From: Strigamia acuminata | Taxonomy: Eukaryota; Arthropoda; Chilopoda; Geophilomorpha; Linotaeniidae | Length of the DNA: 64,000 nt | Direction: 5' to 3' | NCBI GenBank assembly: GCA_949358305.1 | Contig: OX442315.1 | Location: 16,642,427 to 16,706,426, forward strand | Shown: one piece after another, positions 1 through 10,626 of the stretch | How the letters are laid out: each line of letters opens with the position of its first letter | Numbering within the stretch: the first letter of the stretch is position 1 | Program-made: the position numbers and the translations under genes | Notes under the pieces: model-generated | Databases searched by the model: none | What the model saw: only the letters and a program-made list of their open reading frames with translations | What the model was told of the DNA's origin: nothing

Positions 1-3000
1 AACAAAACATGTCTAGGTGAACCCAGCAAATCCTTGCGTGATATTAGTAGGGGAAAACGTGGTTTGGTAATTTCATCAGCGGTGTCGTAAAAGACGAAAC
101 GCACGGAAAGCGAACAGTCGTCAAAAAATGCCGTCAAGTGTGGAATGAAAACGAGTTCTCATCAACAAATTTTCTTCTTTTTCTTTTTCTTATTCTCCGG
201 CTGCCGCTCAATTTCTTCGCCTTTTTTTTTTATTAACTATTCTCGGATAATTTACGCCAGTACTATGATTGAATACAGATGTGGTCATGAATATGCGAAT
301 CATGGTCTTGTATTTGCACGTTCGGTATGAAAAAAAATAAATCGCAAATGACGTCGTTTTATGTAATACACGGGCTTAAAGTGGCGCGCGAGTTTATTGT
401 GGCGTTGAAAATTTAGGTGGAGGCGATCCATAAACAAAGGCGTTGCAGTTTCATCTAGGAAGAAAGGACGGTTAGTAGCCACTAAAGATGGTTGTAGTGT
501 TTGTTGTTCTTTTATGACAGCGGGTCTCTGGTGGGCCATGGTCAAGAGGTTGTTATTAGTATGTAACTACACTTAGGATGATTACGAGTGGTCAAACACT
601 TGGTAGTTTCTAGGTAAATAAACACAACTCGGGAGGGCATTTAAGGTCTTAAAAGCAAAAATAATGATAAGTCGGAGCGGTTATTTTCGCTCACTCGATT
701 TTTTCTCGTCGAATGCGCTGTTGAAAAGTTCAAAAATATGACAAATGTTATGTTTGCATTGAGACCAATCTGGAAGAACTACACGTGATCTACAACGGTG
801 TTTTTCTAACTTTCTCCCTCGTGACCCCCGGTATAAGATAGCAAATATGTTTTTGACTTCGACCTTAGGAAAATAAATTCAACTTGAATTTTTATAAAAT
901 TGAATGATGATTATAATATATAATTTAATAAATAAATTTTTTAAAAACGTTGGTATTTAGAAAATGTTAATTAATTCGTTAATTAACTTCAAAATGTTTA
1001 GCAATTTAAAGATCTCCTCGACCGCATTAACTCACACGTTTTGTTCCATGCGTAGCACATTTTCCTTAATTTTTATTGATTACTGACCCAGGGTTTTGAC
1101 CGGTCACCACCCGTCAAATCAGATGTCGTGATAATGATCGCCCGAAGTTGTGGCGACGTCTGTATAGGTTTTTTTTTTTTTTTTTTCCTTTTTTTCTCCT
1201 TTCTCAAATTTGCCAAATGTTCACTCAAAGAACTGGAACGAACAACTGATTTATCCATGTTTAAAGAACATTAGAGAGCACTTTGGCATACAAAAGAATG
1301 TTTAAAGTACAAACTTTGTGATAGAAACCAACAAAGATAAGAAAAACAAAACTTTGTTATTCAATTTGAGCTGTCAGGTTGTGAAAGATAGTTGTAGAAG
1401 TTGAAGGGCTGTGGAAAACCGATGTTATAGAAGCTTCAGATATTTTTTTTTGTATGTTACTCTCGTGATTTCATCAATTGAGCCCGCTAAGTCAAACCGC
1501 TGTATTGGGCCACTCAATCTGAATGATTGTGATGGAGCAGTTGTCACTGATAAATGATGGGAGCATTTATTGCACATGAATGGCCAATATTGCACATGAC
1601 TGAAATTCAATACAGGTCGTCAACGTGTTCTCATATATCTTAAATCAAACAAATCGGATCGTTCATTTGATAAAAATGAATCGAAGTCGAAAGTAAAATT
1701 GATTTCACGAATCGCTGTTGCCAAATACAAATATCCACAAACCGACGAACAAAGTTTAGTATTTATACAACACTGCTCGGAACTGACCGTATTATTTACC
1801 CTAAAACAAAACCATGAATCGAATATGTTTATTCCCTATGTAGAAAAAAGGAAAGAAAATCACCATCTTGAGTTGGGTTTGAACTCGTGACCGGCAGGCT
1901 GAAAGGCAAACCCGAGGGAAAGAAAAGCCACGAAGGAAAGGGGGAAAAAATACATTCAAATTCAGCATAGCAGAGATTTGAAAAGTGAATTATTTAGGTT
2001 GTTTGTAAAGGGAAATCAGTTGGGACTACTGACCAAACAAGCAGTTGGTCCGAATGAGTTGTGTCTCGAGTGTTGAACAGAAACAGTTTATTGATTAGTC
2101 TGGAAGGCAATTAATCCACAATCCCTTGTTAGATCAGGCCTGCGTGCGTAAATAAAAGATTTATTGTATGTTGTAATTCCTTGCAACAGCACTGCCTCAT
2201 GAACATGTGTTTCCTGCTTCCTTTTAATTCTTTTTTTTAAATTCTTTTTAATTGATATAAGACAGATTTAAGAAGAAGGGTATTTCTTTTTCGATTTAAA
2301 AAAAAAAACTTTTAGTCAATTGAACTGGATTTTATTATAGACTGAACATGAGGTTAATTGCTTGTTACCAACTCCAGCACACCCGAGAAGGAAAAGAAAA
2401 AACGAGGAAGGAAAAAATCAGAGAAGAAGTTTGAGTAATTTAAACTCGGGGTGAAAATTGGAATTTCTAAAGGGGAAGTGCAGTGTCACGTGTGAGTGAA
2501 AAATGTCTTTTTGCAGACTCAAGAAATTGGAAGTTTGACCTCGGAGGTGTCTTTAGATTTCTGGACTGAGAGATGAAAGGAAACAGCTGCATGCAATGCC
2601 TTTTTGCCAAGTGGTCCTTCTTATTTAAAGATATATTGGCTGAAGGCACGGCGAAGTCGAAAGAAAGCTTTAATTTATACAACAGATTTGACAGAGGAAA
2701 ACGGGCCGCGATTGTCGAAGCGATGCCATTGAGCTACAGTTTTGCGCACTTATTAAGACTGATGATGGTCGAGGCTCTCGAGAGGACGAAGCCGGATTAA
2801 AGAAGCGCTTTTTGGACGTGGTCACGGTTTGCCAACTGGCGAGCAACTCTTTGCTTTGTGTCGCTTGTTGCGGATGTCTTTTCATCTTGTAAGCACACCA
2901 GTATTCGCCATCCTTGCCAGCATTGTCGATTTTTATTTAGTGCCTCTTGTTGGGAAGCAGATGGTGCAGATACTTCGCCACGTGACTATCATTGTGAGGA

Positions 3001-5707
3001 GACGAAGGCGGAAATTATTTGTACGAGGGCTTGAGGTTTGGAGTTTGCTTAATGAGGGATGCCCTGGGCTGTGTCATCAACATGAAATGAAATTTTTCTG
3101 ACTGATAAGGTGTCAGATGCTCGTTACTGGCTAATTAATGACGAAAGTGAATTCCATATTTTTCTCTCGTCTCATTATCACGTGGCAAAATGAGGCTAAA
3201 CAGGATGCACGCTTTATTTTTTATTTTTAATTTTTGAGATTTTTTTTTTTGGGAGAGTTTGGTAGTCATTACTGAGTGTCTTGGTAATTAAGAGTCAATG
3301 ATTAAAGTAACTTGTTGAGTGGTTGGGATTCAGTTAAAATAAATTTGAGGTTCACAAAAAGTTGGGGGAGGTGATGGAGGAAGGAAAAAAGCACGTGAAA
3401 GCTTTTGAAGGGAAGTGTGATGCAGCGTAAAGTTCCTGATTGAGTGCGGGAGTCACTTAAGCCGGGTTTACATGTACGCTTTTCCCTTTTTGTGTCACTC
3501 ATACGCTTCAGCCAGGCGCGTTCAAGTTGAGCTTGGTTAACTTCGGTATTGGGCGCAACTACAAATCGATAATGTGCATTGACCAAGCAAAATTTAAATT
3601 TTTTAAAAAGATTTAAATTCTAAGATTTGTTGACGTTTTTCTAGCATGTTTTATTATTTTGAGTGGTGTACGATCTGCGACATCTGTTGGCGAAATTTTA
3701 TATTAATATATTTCATCTGTGATTAGTTCAAGACTTGTTTTCGCCGATTTAAATAGAATAAAATTAAAATAAAATCAATAAATTTGTTATTTTAATATTC
3801 GAATTTGCTCGTATTTCAACCGGAGTCAAAATTGAGGCTTCCGAGAGAGTATTAGAATATCAGATCACTCAGCTGTTCTGATCTCCTCTTGTTTGACAAG
3901 TTGAAAAAGCAAATATCTAAATTGGCCTCCCCAACACGTATGGACGCGATATTGGACATTGTTGATAGCAGTCACAAACACAGCTAACGGATGACTGCGC
4001 ACAGTAAAATGCAAAGGATATCGCTGACAGCAGTTGTAAAAACTGACAAAGGACGGTATTCAAAAGAATAGTTTTACATATCAAAAGAAATAAATTTTAA
4101 CTCCAGAAATGACTAGAAATGCTCCACAATGAAAAGGAATCGATACGTCTTCAAAAATAAAAGAGATTAGTCAATTCCGAGTGTTTTTTAGTGTCATTTC
4201 GTCGGTTTTTTCAGTTTAAATTTAAGTTAAAAGGCATCAACAGCTATATGCGTCGTATACCTTATATATGTGAAAGATCATTCCTCTGGGAAAAGTTGTC
4301 TTCAAGATAAAAGCTGCTCACATGTTGGTTTATCGCACGACAGACCAGGTTTATTCGGAAAGAGAGAAGAGTGCAAAGTCTAAGCTCACTCGAGACTTCT
4401 TCTGCCAACATGGATTTACTAAATTCACTCTTTGAAGAAAAAAGTGCTCCGAGTGTTTTCGGAAAGGTGAAAAATGATTGTTGAAATGAGGTCTTAATTA
4501 TGAGTAAAAAGTTGTGGAAAGTGATGTTTGAAAAAATGCAAATGAGATAATAATAAGGGGCAGATTTATCTGCCCTTTAGTGCTGAGGGATGGTGAAGTA
4601 AAATGGAGTGAGGTAATAAAAAGGGACACATTTTTCTGCCCCGAGAAAGATGTTTTAGCGAGTAGCCAAGCAGTGAACGTAATCCTGTTTAATTAAAAGT
4701 GCCTTGCTTTTCAAAAGAGATTTGTTTTAACACAGCACGAGAGGCTTTTCGGTTAAATCACGTTGAAGGAAATGGCAGTGATTCAAATATACTAAAACAT
4801 CGCCTGCGCCGAATTTCTCGTGTTTGCCATAAAAATTGTCAAACGCCTAAACGAGGGAAATAAATTGGTCTGAGTTGAAGACATAGTGGATGAATTAAGT
4901 TAGTTGTCATATGAAAAGTGCCTCGGAAAATGTTTCGCGCCGTAAAGCTGAGTTTATTTTTCGAAACCTATGAGAAATCATGTATGAAGTTTGTACACGT
5001 AAATCGTTCAATAGGGGCCAGGGCCCTCGAACAAGGTGGCTTAAAGAGATCGGAAAAATAGAAAAAGAAATACAAGTGGCAAGTAAAAGAAAAGTTTTCA
5101 CTTGAGAATAGCCACATGTGTGTAATTCCCTCCAGTTGTGGCTGCACTCTGGCAAAGGCAGAAATAAGCAAGCACGGGGTCTAATTGGAAGGTCTACCAA
5201 TATATATATCAAAATATCAACGGTGAAAGCAATAAAAAAGTGACTTGTACGTCAAGTATTGGTTGCTTGTTGGTTGCACTTAATAAAGTGACAGGGGGAA
5301 ATGGAGACTTGCACGTGAAGGTTTGTGGAAATGTCGTTTAAAAACAAACTGAGCACAAATTAAGGTTGTGCAGAGAAGTTTATTACGAGGTAACGTGTGG
5401 ATCTGGAAAAAGCGGATATTGCCTCCGCTTGGAGTCGCTAGACTTGTCTTGTTTGGCCTGCAAAGTCACAGCAAATGACGATGATGGCTGTTGTTTGGGA
5501 AATGTCACTTGCAGCTGTGTGCGCGCAATTCCAATCTCTTTCACTTCGTTTCCAAGTGTTACCAGGGGCGGACTGAAGCAATCGCAACGCATGTGGATTT
5601 GCATGCAATTAAAAAATTCCTGTTCTCGTTGGATTCCTCTTGTTTGTCTTTGGGCACTTTCAAAATGAGCAGTTTAGCTAAATTCTTTGGATCAGTGATC
5701 AATGTGT
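1..5707. other. No gene recognised; intronic or intergenic AT-rich DNA
   Basis: I see no exon-like open frame with recognisable protein similarity on either strand. The stretch contains poly-T and poly-A runs (for example near 1171-1190 and 3230-3250) and scattered short frames under 105 codons without conserved motifs. A phrase near 1871-1905 loosely resembles a tRNA-derived T-arm but is too weak to call. The stretch ends at the target site of the LTR retrotransposon. Confidence 0.5.
5704..5707. repeat. Target site duplication, left copy
   Basis: GTGT directly precedes the LTR and recurs directly after the other LTR at 20660-20663. Four base pairs fits Gypsy-type integration. Confidence 0.8.
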
Positions 5708-6152
5708 TGTAATGAGCTCAAATTACTGTGGAGAATATTAACAATAAAACTAAACTCATTGATGCCGTGCCAGGACTTATACAAATACTTCACAAATAAC
5801 TCAATTTTAACTCAAGCTTCAAGTTAAACACTAAGAAAAATAATGACTCTATTATTTCTCAATAAAAAGGCTGATTTATTCAAACTTAGAATAAACACTA
5901 AATCAAATACAAGATATTAAAATACGGATATTATTTTGTGATAAAATGATAAATTAGACGACTGAAGAAATAATTTACTAAAAGAAATATAATTAAAAGC
6001 AAAGGAAAACGATAAAGAATCCAGTCGATTCGACGACTCCACTTCTCGGGAACGCCGAACGCTTGGATTCGCTTCACTCGACGCTCGGCTCGGCCTCGGC
6101 GTTTTTTCAATACGGACTCAATTCCGTTCCAACTACTTCCTCGTGACTCGTT

Positions 6153-6166
6153 CGGGCTCAATCCCG
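6153..6166 (-). other. Dispersed hairpin 1 (LTR)
   Basis: Minus strand CGGG-ATTGAG-CCCG: 4-bp stem, hexaloop of the AWTRWG family. It is repeated in the other LTR at 20074-20087. Confidence 0.75.
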
Positions 6167-6691
6167 CTCTCTTCGTCCTCTCCAGGTCGCAACGTCGTCG
6201 TCGCGGCGTCGTTGCGGCTGATTCCGCCTAACAATCTCTCACACTCGCGCTCACTTCGCTTCGTTGCGAGTGAGAAATCTCAGTCCAACAATGGCTGTTG
6301 GCCGAGAATAGAAATCCCTCCAAACAATACTTGTTTGGCAAGATGAAAATCCCACTGTCACTAACTGAAGTAACAGCAAGAAGTATCTCACAAATTGCTC
6401 CGGCAATTTGCAAGACTGAGTCCAAATACTCTGGCAATCTTTCACTAATCAGCTTGTAGAATGGTGTTTTCTCAGGAAGATTTTTGGTGACTGGTTGCTC
6501 TCAAAGTAAGTTTCAAACTGAGGAGTTTTTCTGCTCCTCACAGGAAGTGTTTCCTGCTCCGGGAGGTTGCGGGCTGGTTTCCTTGGCGACCACCCACAAT
6601 TCCTCCCACCCTGCCTACCTCCCTTTATCTAGACAGGAAATCATAAAAAATATAAAATAAAATAAAACAATCTCCAATTTAATATTTTATT

Positions 6692-6707
6692 TCGGGCTCA
6701 TTCCCGA
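6692..6707 (-). other. Dispersed hairpin 2 (LTR)
   Basis: Minus strand TCGGG-AATGAG-CCCGA: 5-bp stem, consensus loop. It is repeated at 20613-20628, about 31 bases from the U3 start. Confidence 0.8.
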
Positions 6708-6738
6708 CACTTCATTAGTGACCACTAGGGTCACTACA

Positions 6739-6752
6739 CCTCCCCTCTTTTT
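6739..6752 (-). other. Terminal polypurine tract
   Basis: The minus strand reads AAAAAGAGGGGAGG, immediately followed by the 3' LTR. Position and composition are those of the plus-strand primer of LTR elements. Confidence 0.92.
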
Positions 6753-6783
6753 AGGAAGGTTCTCCGATTTCTTCCTTCACTTC

Positions 6784-9700
6784 TCATTTCTCGATTCGGA
6801 AAACTGACTCCGGAGTGGGAGCTTCGCTTTCGGAAACCGAAAATTTTGGCAGATGCTGGGTTGGTCCCGAGGTGGCGCCATTATTGACATGGAGCCAGAC
6901 TTCTTTGATGAACTTAGTCCTCGGGAATACTCGGTCATAGTCGATATCATATTTTTCGCGGGATCCGGTGGGTGGTCTCCGCACTGCAACTAGCCGTTGA
7001 TGCTGAATTATACGTTTTGGCTCTCTAACAGCATTCTCGAGCCACTTCAATGCCTCATGGCATAACGTCGCATTATAAATAAGTAGAGTTCGCGCATATT
7101 CGGGGAATCTCAGACCTGGGTACAACTGTTTTATTTTCCTGTAGTCTTGGTTTGAATTCCTTTTCGCCCCTTTAGTGGCTGCCGAACTTCTGCCAGACGC
7201 TGTTTTTTGCGAGCTTCCACTAGCTCTATTTAAGGGCTCATTCCCTTCGACATCAAACATCTCGGTATCTGTAGTCAATTTTAACTCGACATCGGATTCT
7301 GGAGCTATGGCTTTTTTGGTTGGCTGGTGGCTCGGCGTGGCAGTCATAAAGACCGTGGGCACCGCCCCTTCCGCTGTTGGTGGGTCAGCTACCTGTTGCG
7401 CACACGTCCCAAATTTTCGTTGCAGTTGCAAACTCTGTCTTCTCAGAATCCATTCGCCCCGCAATCTTAACATGCACTGCCCCGACGTTTCTCCCGTTTT
7501 AAAAACTTCTCGTTCCAATTGGGCTCGAATGACAGGTGGGTCTCCCAATACTGTTTTCCAGCTATCGAGCAACTCGGGTGGGATGCCCATTGCTGACGTC
7601 CATAGGAAACTTGTGGCGATCAGCGATGCTTCGACCGCTTGGAAAACTCCTGGAAACAAAAGTCTTATTAATGCCACTGACATTTGCACTTCGAACCAAG
7701 CTAGCCATTCTTTGGTTCGCAGCTCGGTGGGTTGGGCGATGAAGGCTTGAGCACATCTCCGTCGTTCATTTAGTGATTCTGCTAATTGGGCTTGCTGATA
7801 CTCGTCCATCGTCGGGGTCAGAAGTCCTTGGTTACATAACGGAAATTTCAAGTACATCGTCCACAGCTGTCGATAGTATTTATCGAAATCTTCAGCTAAT
7901 TTGACTGACGGGTCTATTGTGTACATCACGGTGGCTACTGATGGAATTGGCAGTGATAAGTCCGTTTGGGGAATTGGTTCCGTAATTGGTTGCAAGTGAG
8001 GATGAGGCACTCCCAAGGCGGCACTCGGCGTAGCTTTTGGTTGTACCTTCCTTGGATCTCGCATCCTTGGACGCAGTATTCGCGATGGTCCTTTTTTCCG
8101 CGCTGGTTCCCTTGCCCTTTTCTCCCATGCCTGGGCTAAGGCCTCGTCAAGAGTCGGCAACTCTCGGCAGCTGGAAATCTCCGGTGATGACACTCGCGGC
8201 GTTGGTGTTGGTGGGCACGTGGTTGGAGTCCAGGTAATAGGAGTATGCGTACTCTGTGGTGGTGTCTTTGGCGTCTGGTCCGGTCTTGGAGGGGTGGCCG
8301 GCGGTGGTTTCTGCACTTCCTGCTGCCTTGGCGGGGTAGTAGGTGGCGTTCGTGGCCCTCTTTTGCTGGTTTCACCTCCTTGTCGTTTTTCAGTATCGTG
8401 TGTGGCTGTCGCTGTTGGCTCCCGTTCCTCCAAAATGCGAACAGTCGTTTCAGCCAATTGCTGCTCTTCCTCCGAATCAGGCGATGGCGAACGTTGACAC
8501 TCGTCCATTACCACGTATTGATCTAGCTCCATCTCGTGTGCCGTCAAATACTCGTCCGACGAACTCCTGCGAATTTGCACCTGTAGTGTCTCCTCTTTAT
8601 TTGCCGAAATTGTCACTTTTCTCGCTGGGCGCATTTCTGAATAGCGGTGTGACGACCGTGGGCGTTTCTTCGCCCGCTCAACTCGGTTTCCTTCGGCTGA
8701 CGGACGCTTTTCTGTTGCTCGTTGGTGTCTAGGTACGTATTCTCGATCCGCCGTTTCGTGTCGCCTCGAATTCCTTTTCGGACTCATTTCCGAGCTTCGT
8801 TGCTGTCTCTTTACTTCCCTCGGTGAATCTTTGTCCGTTCGATTTAATCTTTTCTCCATTTGAGGTTGACGAGGGAAATATTGTTGTCTCGGACTCTTAC
8901 TCCTTCGTCGGGGACTTTCTCTTCTATCTCGACTTTGACATCTTCCCGTTTGGTGTTTTTCTAGTGTCGAACTTCGGTTCTCTCTTTGGCTTTCTCTCGG
9001 ACTTATTTCCGCACTTCTGTACTCTTTTCGCCTAGATCGGAATTCCCTGGTATGATATTTTGGGCTGATTCTTCGGGGAGGAGTTTTCCTTTTGGGTCTC
9101 TCACTCCTGGAGTAACGGAGGGCTCCTCGTGATCTGGCTTCTCTTCCTCGCCGTCTGGTTTCCTCTTCTTCCGATCTGACACATTTCAGAAACTCCACTT
9201 CCTCGTGTAATTCCTTCACCGTTTCTTCTGCCGCCTGCTCTAATGCTGCCTCCCACTCGTCCTGCTCCTGCCGCTGTTGTTTGGCGTAGACGAGCGGTCC
9301 AAAATCCTTGGCTTGCGGCTCACCTTCTAAATTGAGCGGTGTGATGTTTTGGCCAATGAGTCCCGTCATATGGAGTTGGTGCATCTTGTACTGACTCTTT
9401 ATGAAGTATGGCGGCTCTTTATCTAACTCCGGGGAAGGCAATAAGGCCTGAGCTTCGAGGTAAGCTGTTTTCTCCTCCATATATTTAGCCGCTACTTCTG
9501 GTGCTCCGGCTTTCAATTTTGCCATCACCTCTTCCACGAATTTAAATTTGTTTGTCGCAGGATTCTTGTATATTTTGAGATCGGCTGCTTCCTCCTCCTC
9601 TATCGGATATTCGTCCCCTATCATCTGGTTCCAAATTGGGCCATGTGTGTCCTCTGTAATTGGGATCTGTCTCAAAACTTCGTGGAAACATGTTTTGAAT

Positions 9701-9882
9701 CCTTTGAATAATCGTTTCGTCGTTCCCCAAAATCTTTGAATTGCTGTTGTGAAGGCTTTGCGTGCTTGAAATGCTGTATAACCTCTCTCAACGAATTCTC
9801 TCTTGTATCTATATGGAATTCTCCCTCGATGGATATTCCTTGGCAACCTAGCCGCTCTCGAAATTCTTCCCCACGACGCCAT
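6784..9882 (-). CDS. ORF3, SR/RE-rich protein in the env position; function unknown
   Basis: This intact 1,032-residue frame lies between the spacer and the 3' polypurine tract, where env sits in errantiviruses. I see no signal peptide, membrane anchor, furin-type site or fusion-peptide organisation, so it is not a recognisable envelope protein. Residues 1-220 are a helical, acidic/basic globular region starting MASWGR. Residues about 230-430 are strongly Arg-, Ser- and Glu-rich with many RS, SR and SPR dipeptides. Residues about 490-600 are Pro- and Thr-rich. Residues about 640-860 form a second helical domain with several Trp and a hydrophobic LIRLLFPG segment, followed by a C-terminal domain to residue 1032. 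It could be a nucleic-acid-binding or Gag-like accessory protein. Four dispersed hairpins lie within its coding sequence. Confidence 0.8.
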   Translation of the reverse strand: MASWGRISRAARLPRNIHRGRIPYRYKREFVERGYTAFQARKAFTTAIQRFWGTTKRLFKGFKTCFHEVLRQIPITEDTHGPIWNQMIGDEYPIEEEEAADLKIYKNPATNKFKFVEEVMAKLKAGAPEVAAKYMEEKTAYLEAQALLPSPELDKEPPYFIKSQYKMHQLHMTGLIGQNITPLNLEGEPQAKDFGPLVYAKQQRQEQDEWEAALEQAAEETVKELHEEVEFLKCVRSEEEETRRRGREARSRGALRYSRSERPKRKTPPRRISPKYHTREFRSRRKEYRSAEISPRESQRENRSSTLEKHQTGRCQSRDRRESPRRRSKSPRQQYFPRQPQMEKRLNRTDKDSPREVKRQQRSSEMSPKRNSRRHETADREYVPRHQRATEKRPSAEGNRVERAKKRPRSSHRYSEMRPARKVTISANKEETLQVQIRRSSSDEYLTAHEMELDQYVVMDECQRSPSPDSEEEQQLAETTVRILEEREPTATATHDTEKRQGGETSKRGPRTPPTTPPRQQEVQKPPPATPPRPDQTPKTPPQSTHTPITWTPTTCPPTPTPRVSSPEISSCRELPTLDEALAQAWEKRAREPARKKGPSRILRPRMRDPRKVQPKATPSAALGVPHPHLQPITEPIPQTDLSLPIPSVATVMYTIDPSVKLAEDFDKYYRQLWTMYLKFPLCNQGLLTPTMDEYQQAQLAESLNERRRCAQAFIAQPTELRTKEWLAWFEVQMSVALIRLLFPGVFQAVEASLIATSFLWTSAMGIPPELLDSWKTVLGDPPVIRAQLEREVFKTGETSGQCMLRLRGEWILRRQSLQLQRKFGTCAQQVADPPTAEGAVPTVFMTATPSHQPTKKAIAPESDVELKLTTDTEMFDVEGNEPLNRASGSSQKTASGRSSAATKGAKRNSNQDYRKIKQLYPGLRFPEYARTLLIYNATLCHEALKWLENAVREPKRIIQHQRLVAVRRPPTGSREKYDIDYDRVFPRTKFIKEVWLHVNNGATSGPTQHLPKFSVSESEAPTPESVFRIEK
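7232..7247 (-). other. Dispersed hairpin 3 (ORF3)
   Basis: Minus strand AAGGG-AATGAG-CCCTT: 5-bp stem. The loop starts at codon position 1 (Asn-Glu). Confidence 0.8.
8778..8793 (-). other. Dispersed hairpin 4 (ORF3)
   Basis: Minus strand TCGGA-AATGAG-TCCGA: 5-bp stem. The loop starts at codon position 3, a different phase from the copy at 7232-7247. Confidence 0.8.
8998..9011 (-). other. Dispersed hairpin 5 (ORF3)
   Basis: Minus strand CGGA-AATAAG-TCCG: 4-bp stem. The loop starts at codon position 3. Confidence 0.75.
9175..9190 (-). other. Dispersed hairpin 6 (ORF3)
   Basis: Minus strand TCTGA-AATGTG-TCAGA: 5-bp stem. The loop starts at codon position 2, so all three phases are used within ORF3. 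Confidence 0.8.
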
Positions 9883-9894
9883 GGCTTCTTGGGT

Positions 9895-9900
9895 CTGTAT
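9895..9900 (-). promoter_or_regulatory. Candidate 3' splice site for an ORF3 subgenomic mRNA
   Basis: The minus strand reads ATACAG ending at 9895, after a T-rich stretch, and 12 nt before the ORF3 ATG (9882). That start codon itself sits in a strong GCCATGG context. By analogy with the spliced env mRNA of insect errantiviruses, this may be how ORF3 is expressed. I could not identify the partner donor. Confidence 0.45.
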
Positions 9901-10215
9901 AAAACATTATTAAATTCAATTTTCTCTCAAATTCATTGTATTTTATCTTTCTCTGATGTGTGTGTTATTTTTGCGTATTTATCTCGATTTTGAGTTTTAT
10001 TATTCTAAATTTTCTCACAAGATGGCGCTCCGTGCTAATTTTTTGTGATAGGAGTCCTTTTTATACCACTCTTTTGCAATTTTTGGCGAATAATTAGCAC
10101 TTTCGTCATATAAAACCAGTTATTTACGTGATAACTAATTTTATTTTAACTTATTTCGAGACATTCGACTCCTTTTCCTTTTAAATCGTGATTTCGCCGA
10201 ACTTGTCACGTTGTA

Positions 10216-10231
10216 ACGACATATTTCGTTC
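10216..10231 (-). other. Dispersed hairpin 7 (pol-ORF3 spacer)
   Basis: Minus strand AACGA-AATATG-TCGTT: 5-bp stem in non-coding sequence. Confidence 0.75.
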
Positions 10232-10310
10232 CGTCATTTCCACGAATACTTTAAGCACTTTCAAATAACACACCCGATGAGAGAAAATACTTCCTTATTC
10301 ATTTATATTT

Positions 10311-10324
10311 TCGACACATTTCGA
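10311..10324 (-). other. Dispersed hairpin 8 (pol-ORF3 spacer)
   Basis: Minus strand TCGA-AATGTG-TCGA: 4-bp stem in non-coding sequence. Confidence 0.7.
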
Positions 10325-10398
10325 TTTTTACTACCTCACTGTGGTCCCGTCTTTTCGGTGGTGGTGATTTCCGTGGTTCGAACATCTTGAGATGAACT

Positions 10399-10412
10399 TC
10401 CGCTTAATCGGA
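10399..10412 (-). other. Dispersed hairpin 9 (pol-ORF3 spacer)
   Basis: Minus strand TCCG-ATTAAG-CGGA: 4-bp stem in non-coding sequence. The stem differs from every other copy. Confidence 0.7.
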
Positions 10413-10626
10413 CCCTTCTTTCACTTGGCTGCACACTTTTTCTTCGTTTTTTGGTCGTTCTTCCCTCTTATTCTTACTGCCTTGTTGTTAAAATCCGGGA
10501 TGACTTTCTTAAACTTGCTATTGTTTTGATGTCAAGTTAACAAGTGAGATTCGCCTCGACCAATCACGTTCGAGCTGCGACGTCGTCCACTTCCGGACTC
10601 CCGAGTGACGTCGCTACCTTCTATTT

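Larger units (their letters stand above)
5708..6738 (-). repeat. 3' LTR of the retrotransposon
   Basis: This is the 1,031-bp direct repeat of 19629-20659 at offset 13,921, with one mismatch by eye. In element orientation it begins TGTAGTG and ends CATTACA. Two members of the dispersed hairpin family lie inside (6153-6166 and 6692-6707). An 8-bp perfect stem (6716-6736) sits two bases inside the U3 end. A second 7-bp stem pairs 6242-6248 with 6266-6272. A minus-strand AATAAA (5880 to 5875) is a candidate polyadenylation signal. A 76-codon frame (5931-6161, minus) is identical in both LTRs but has no recognisable similarity and is probably fortuitous. Confidence 0.96.
9883..10626 (-). other. 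Non-coding spacer between pol and ORF3
   Basis: This 744-bp stretch of the element has no long frame on the sense strand. It contains three members of the dispersed hairpin family (10216-10231, 10311-10324, 10399-10412), a CAAGATGGCG box on the plus strand (10018-10027) and a candidate 3' splice site just before ORF3. Confidence 0.7.

Noticed and set aside
1865-1907. Possible tRNA or SINE fragment
   Set aside because: Only a weak B-box-like phrase; no A box or cloverleaf could be assembled.
2573-3101. Overlapping short frames in a GC-richer patch
   Set aside because: No splice context, motif or similarity; frames under 91 codons.
5852-5870. Extra LTR loop match with a 3-bp A/T stem (loop 5858-5863)
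   Set aside because: The stem is too short and A/T-only to separate from chance.
5931-6161. 76-codon frame inside each LTR (also 19852-20082)
   Set aside because: Conserved only because the LTRs are near-identical. It has no recognisable domain and lies within regulatory sequence.
7175-8732. Antisense frames opposite ORF3, up to 191 codons
   Set aside because: They are shadows of the compositionally biased ORF3 and have no independent motifs.
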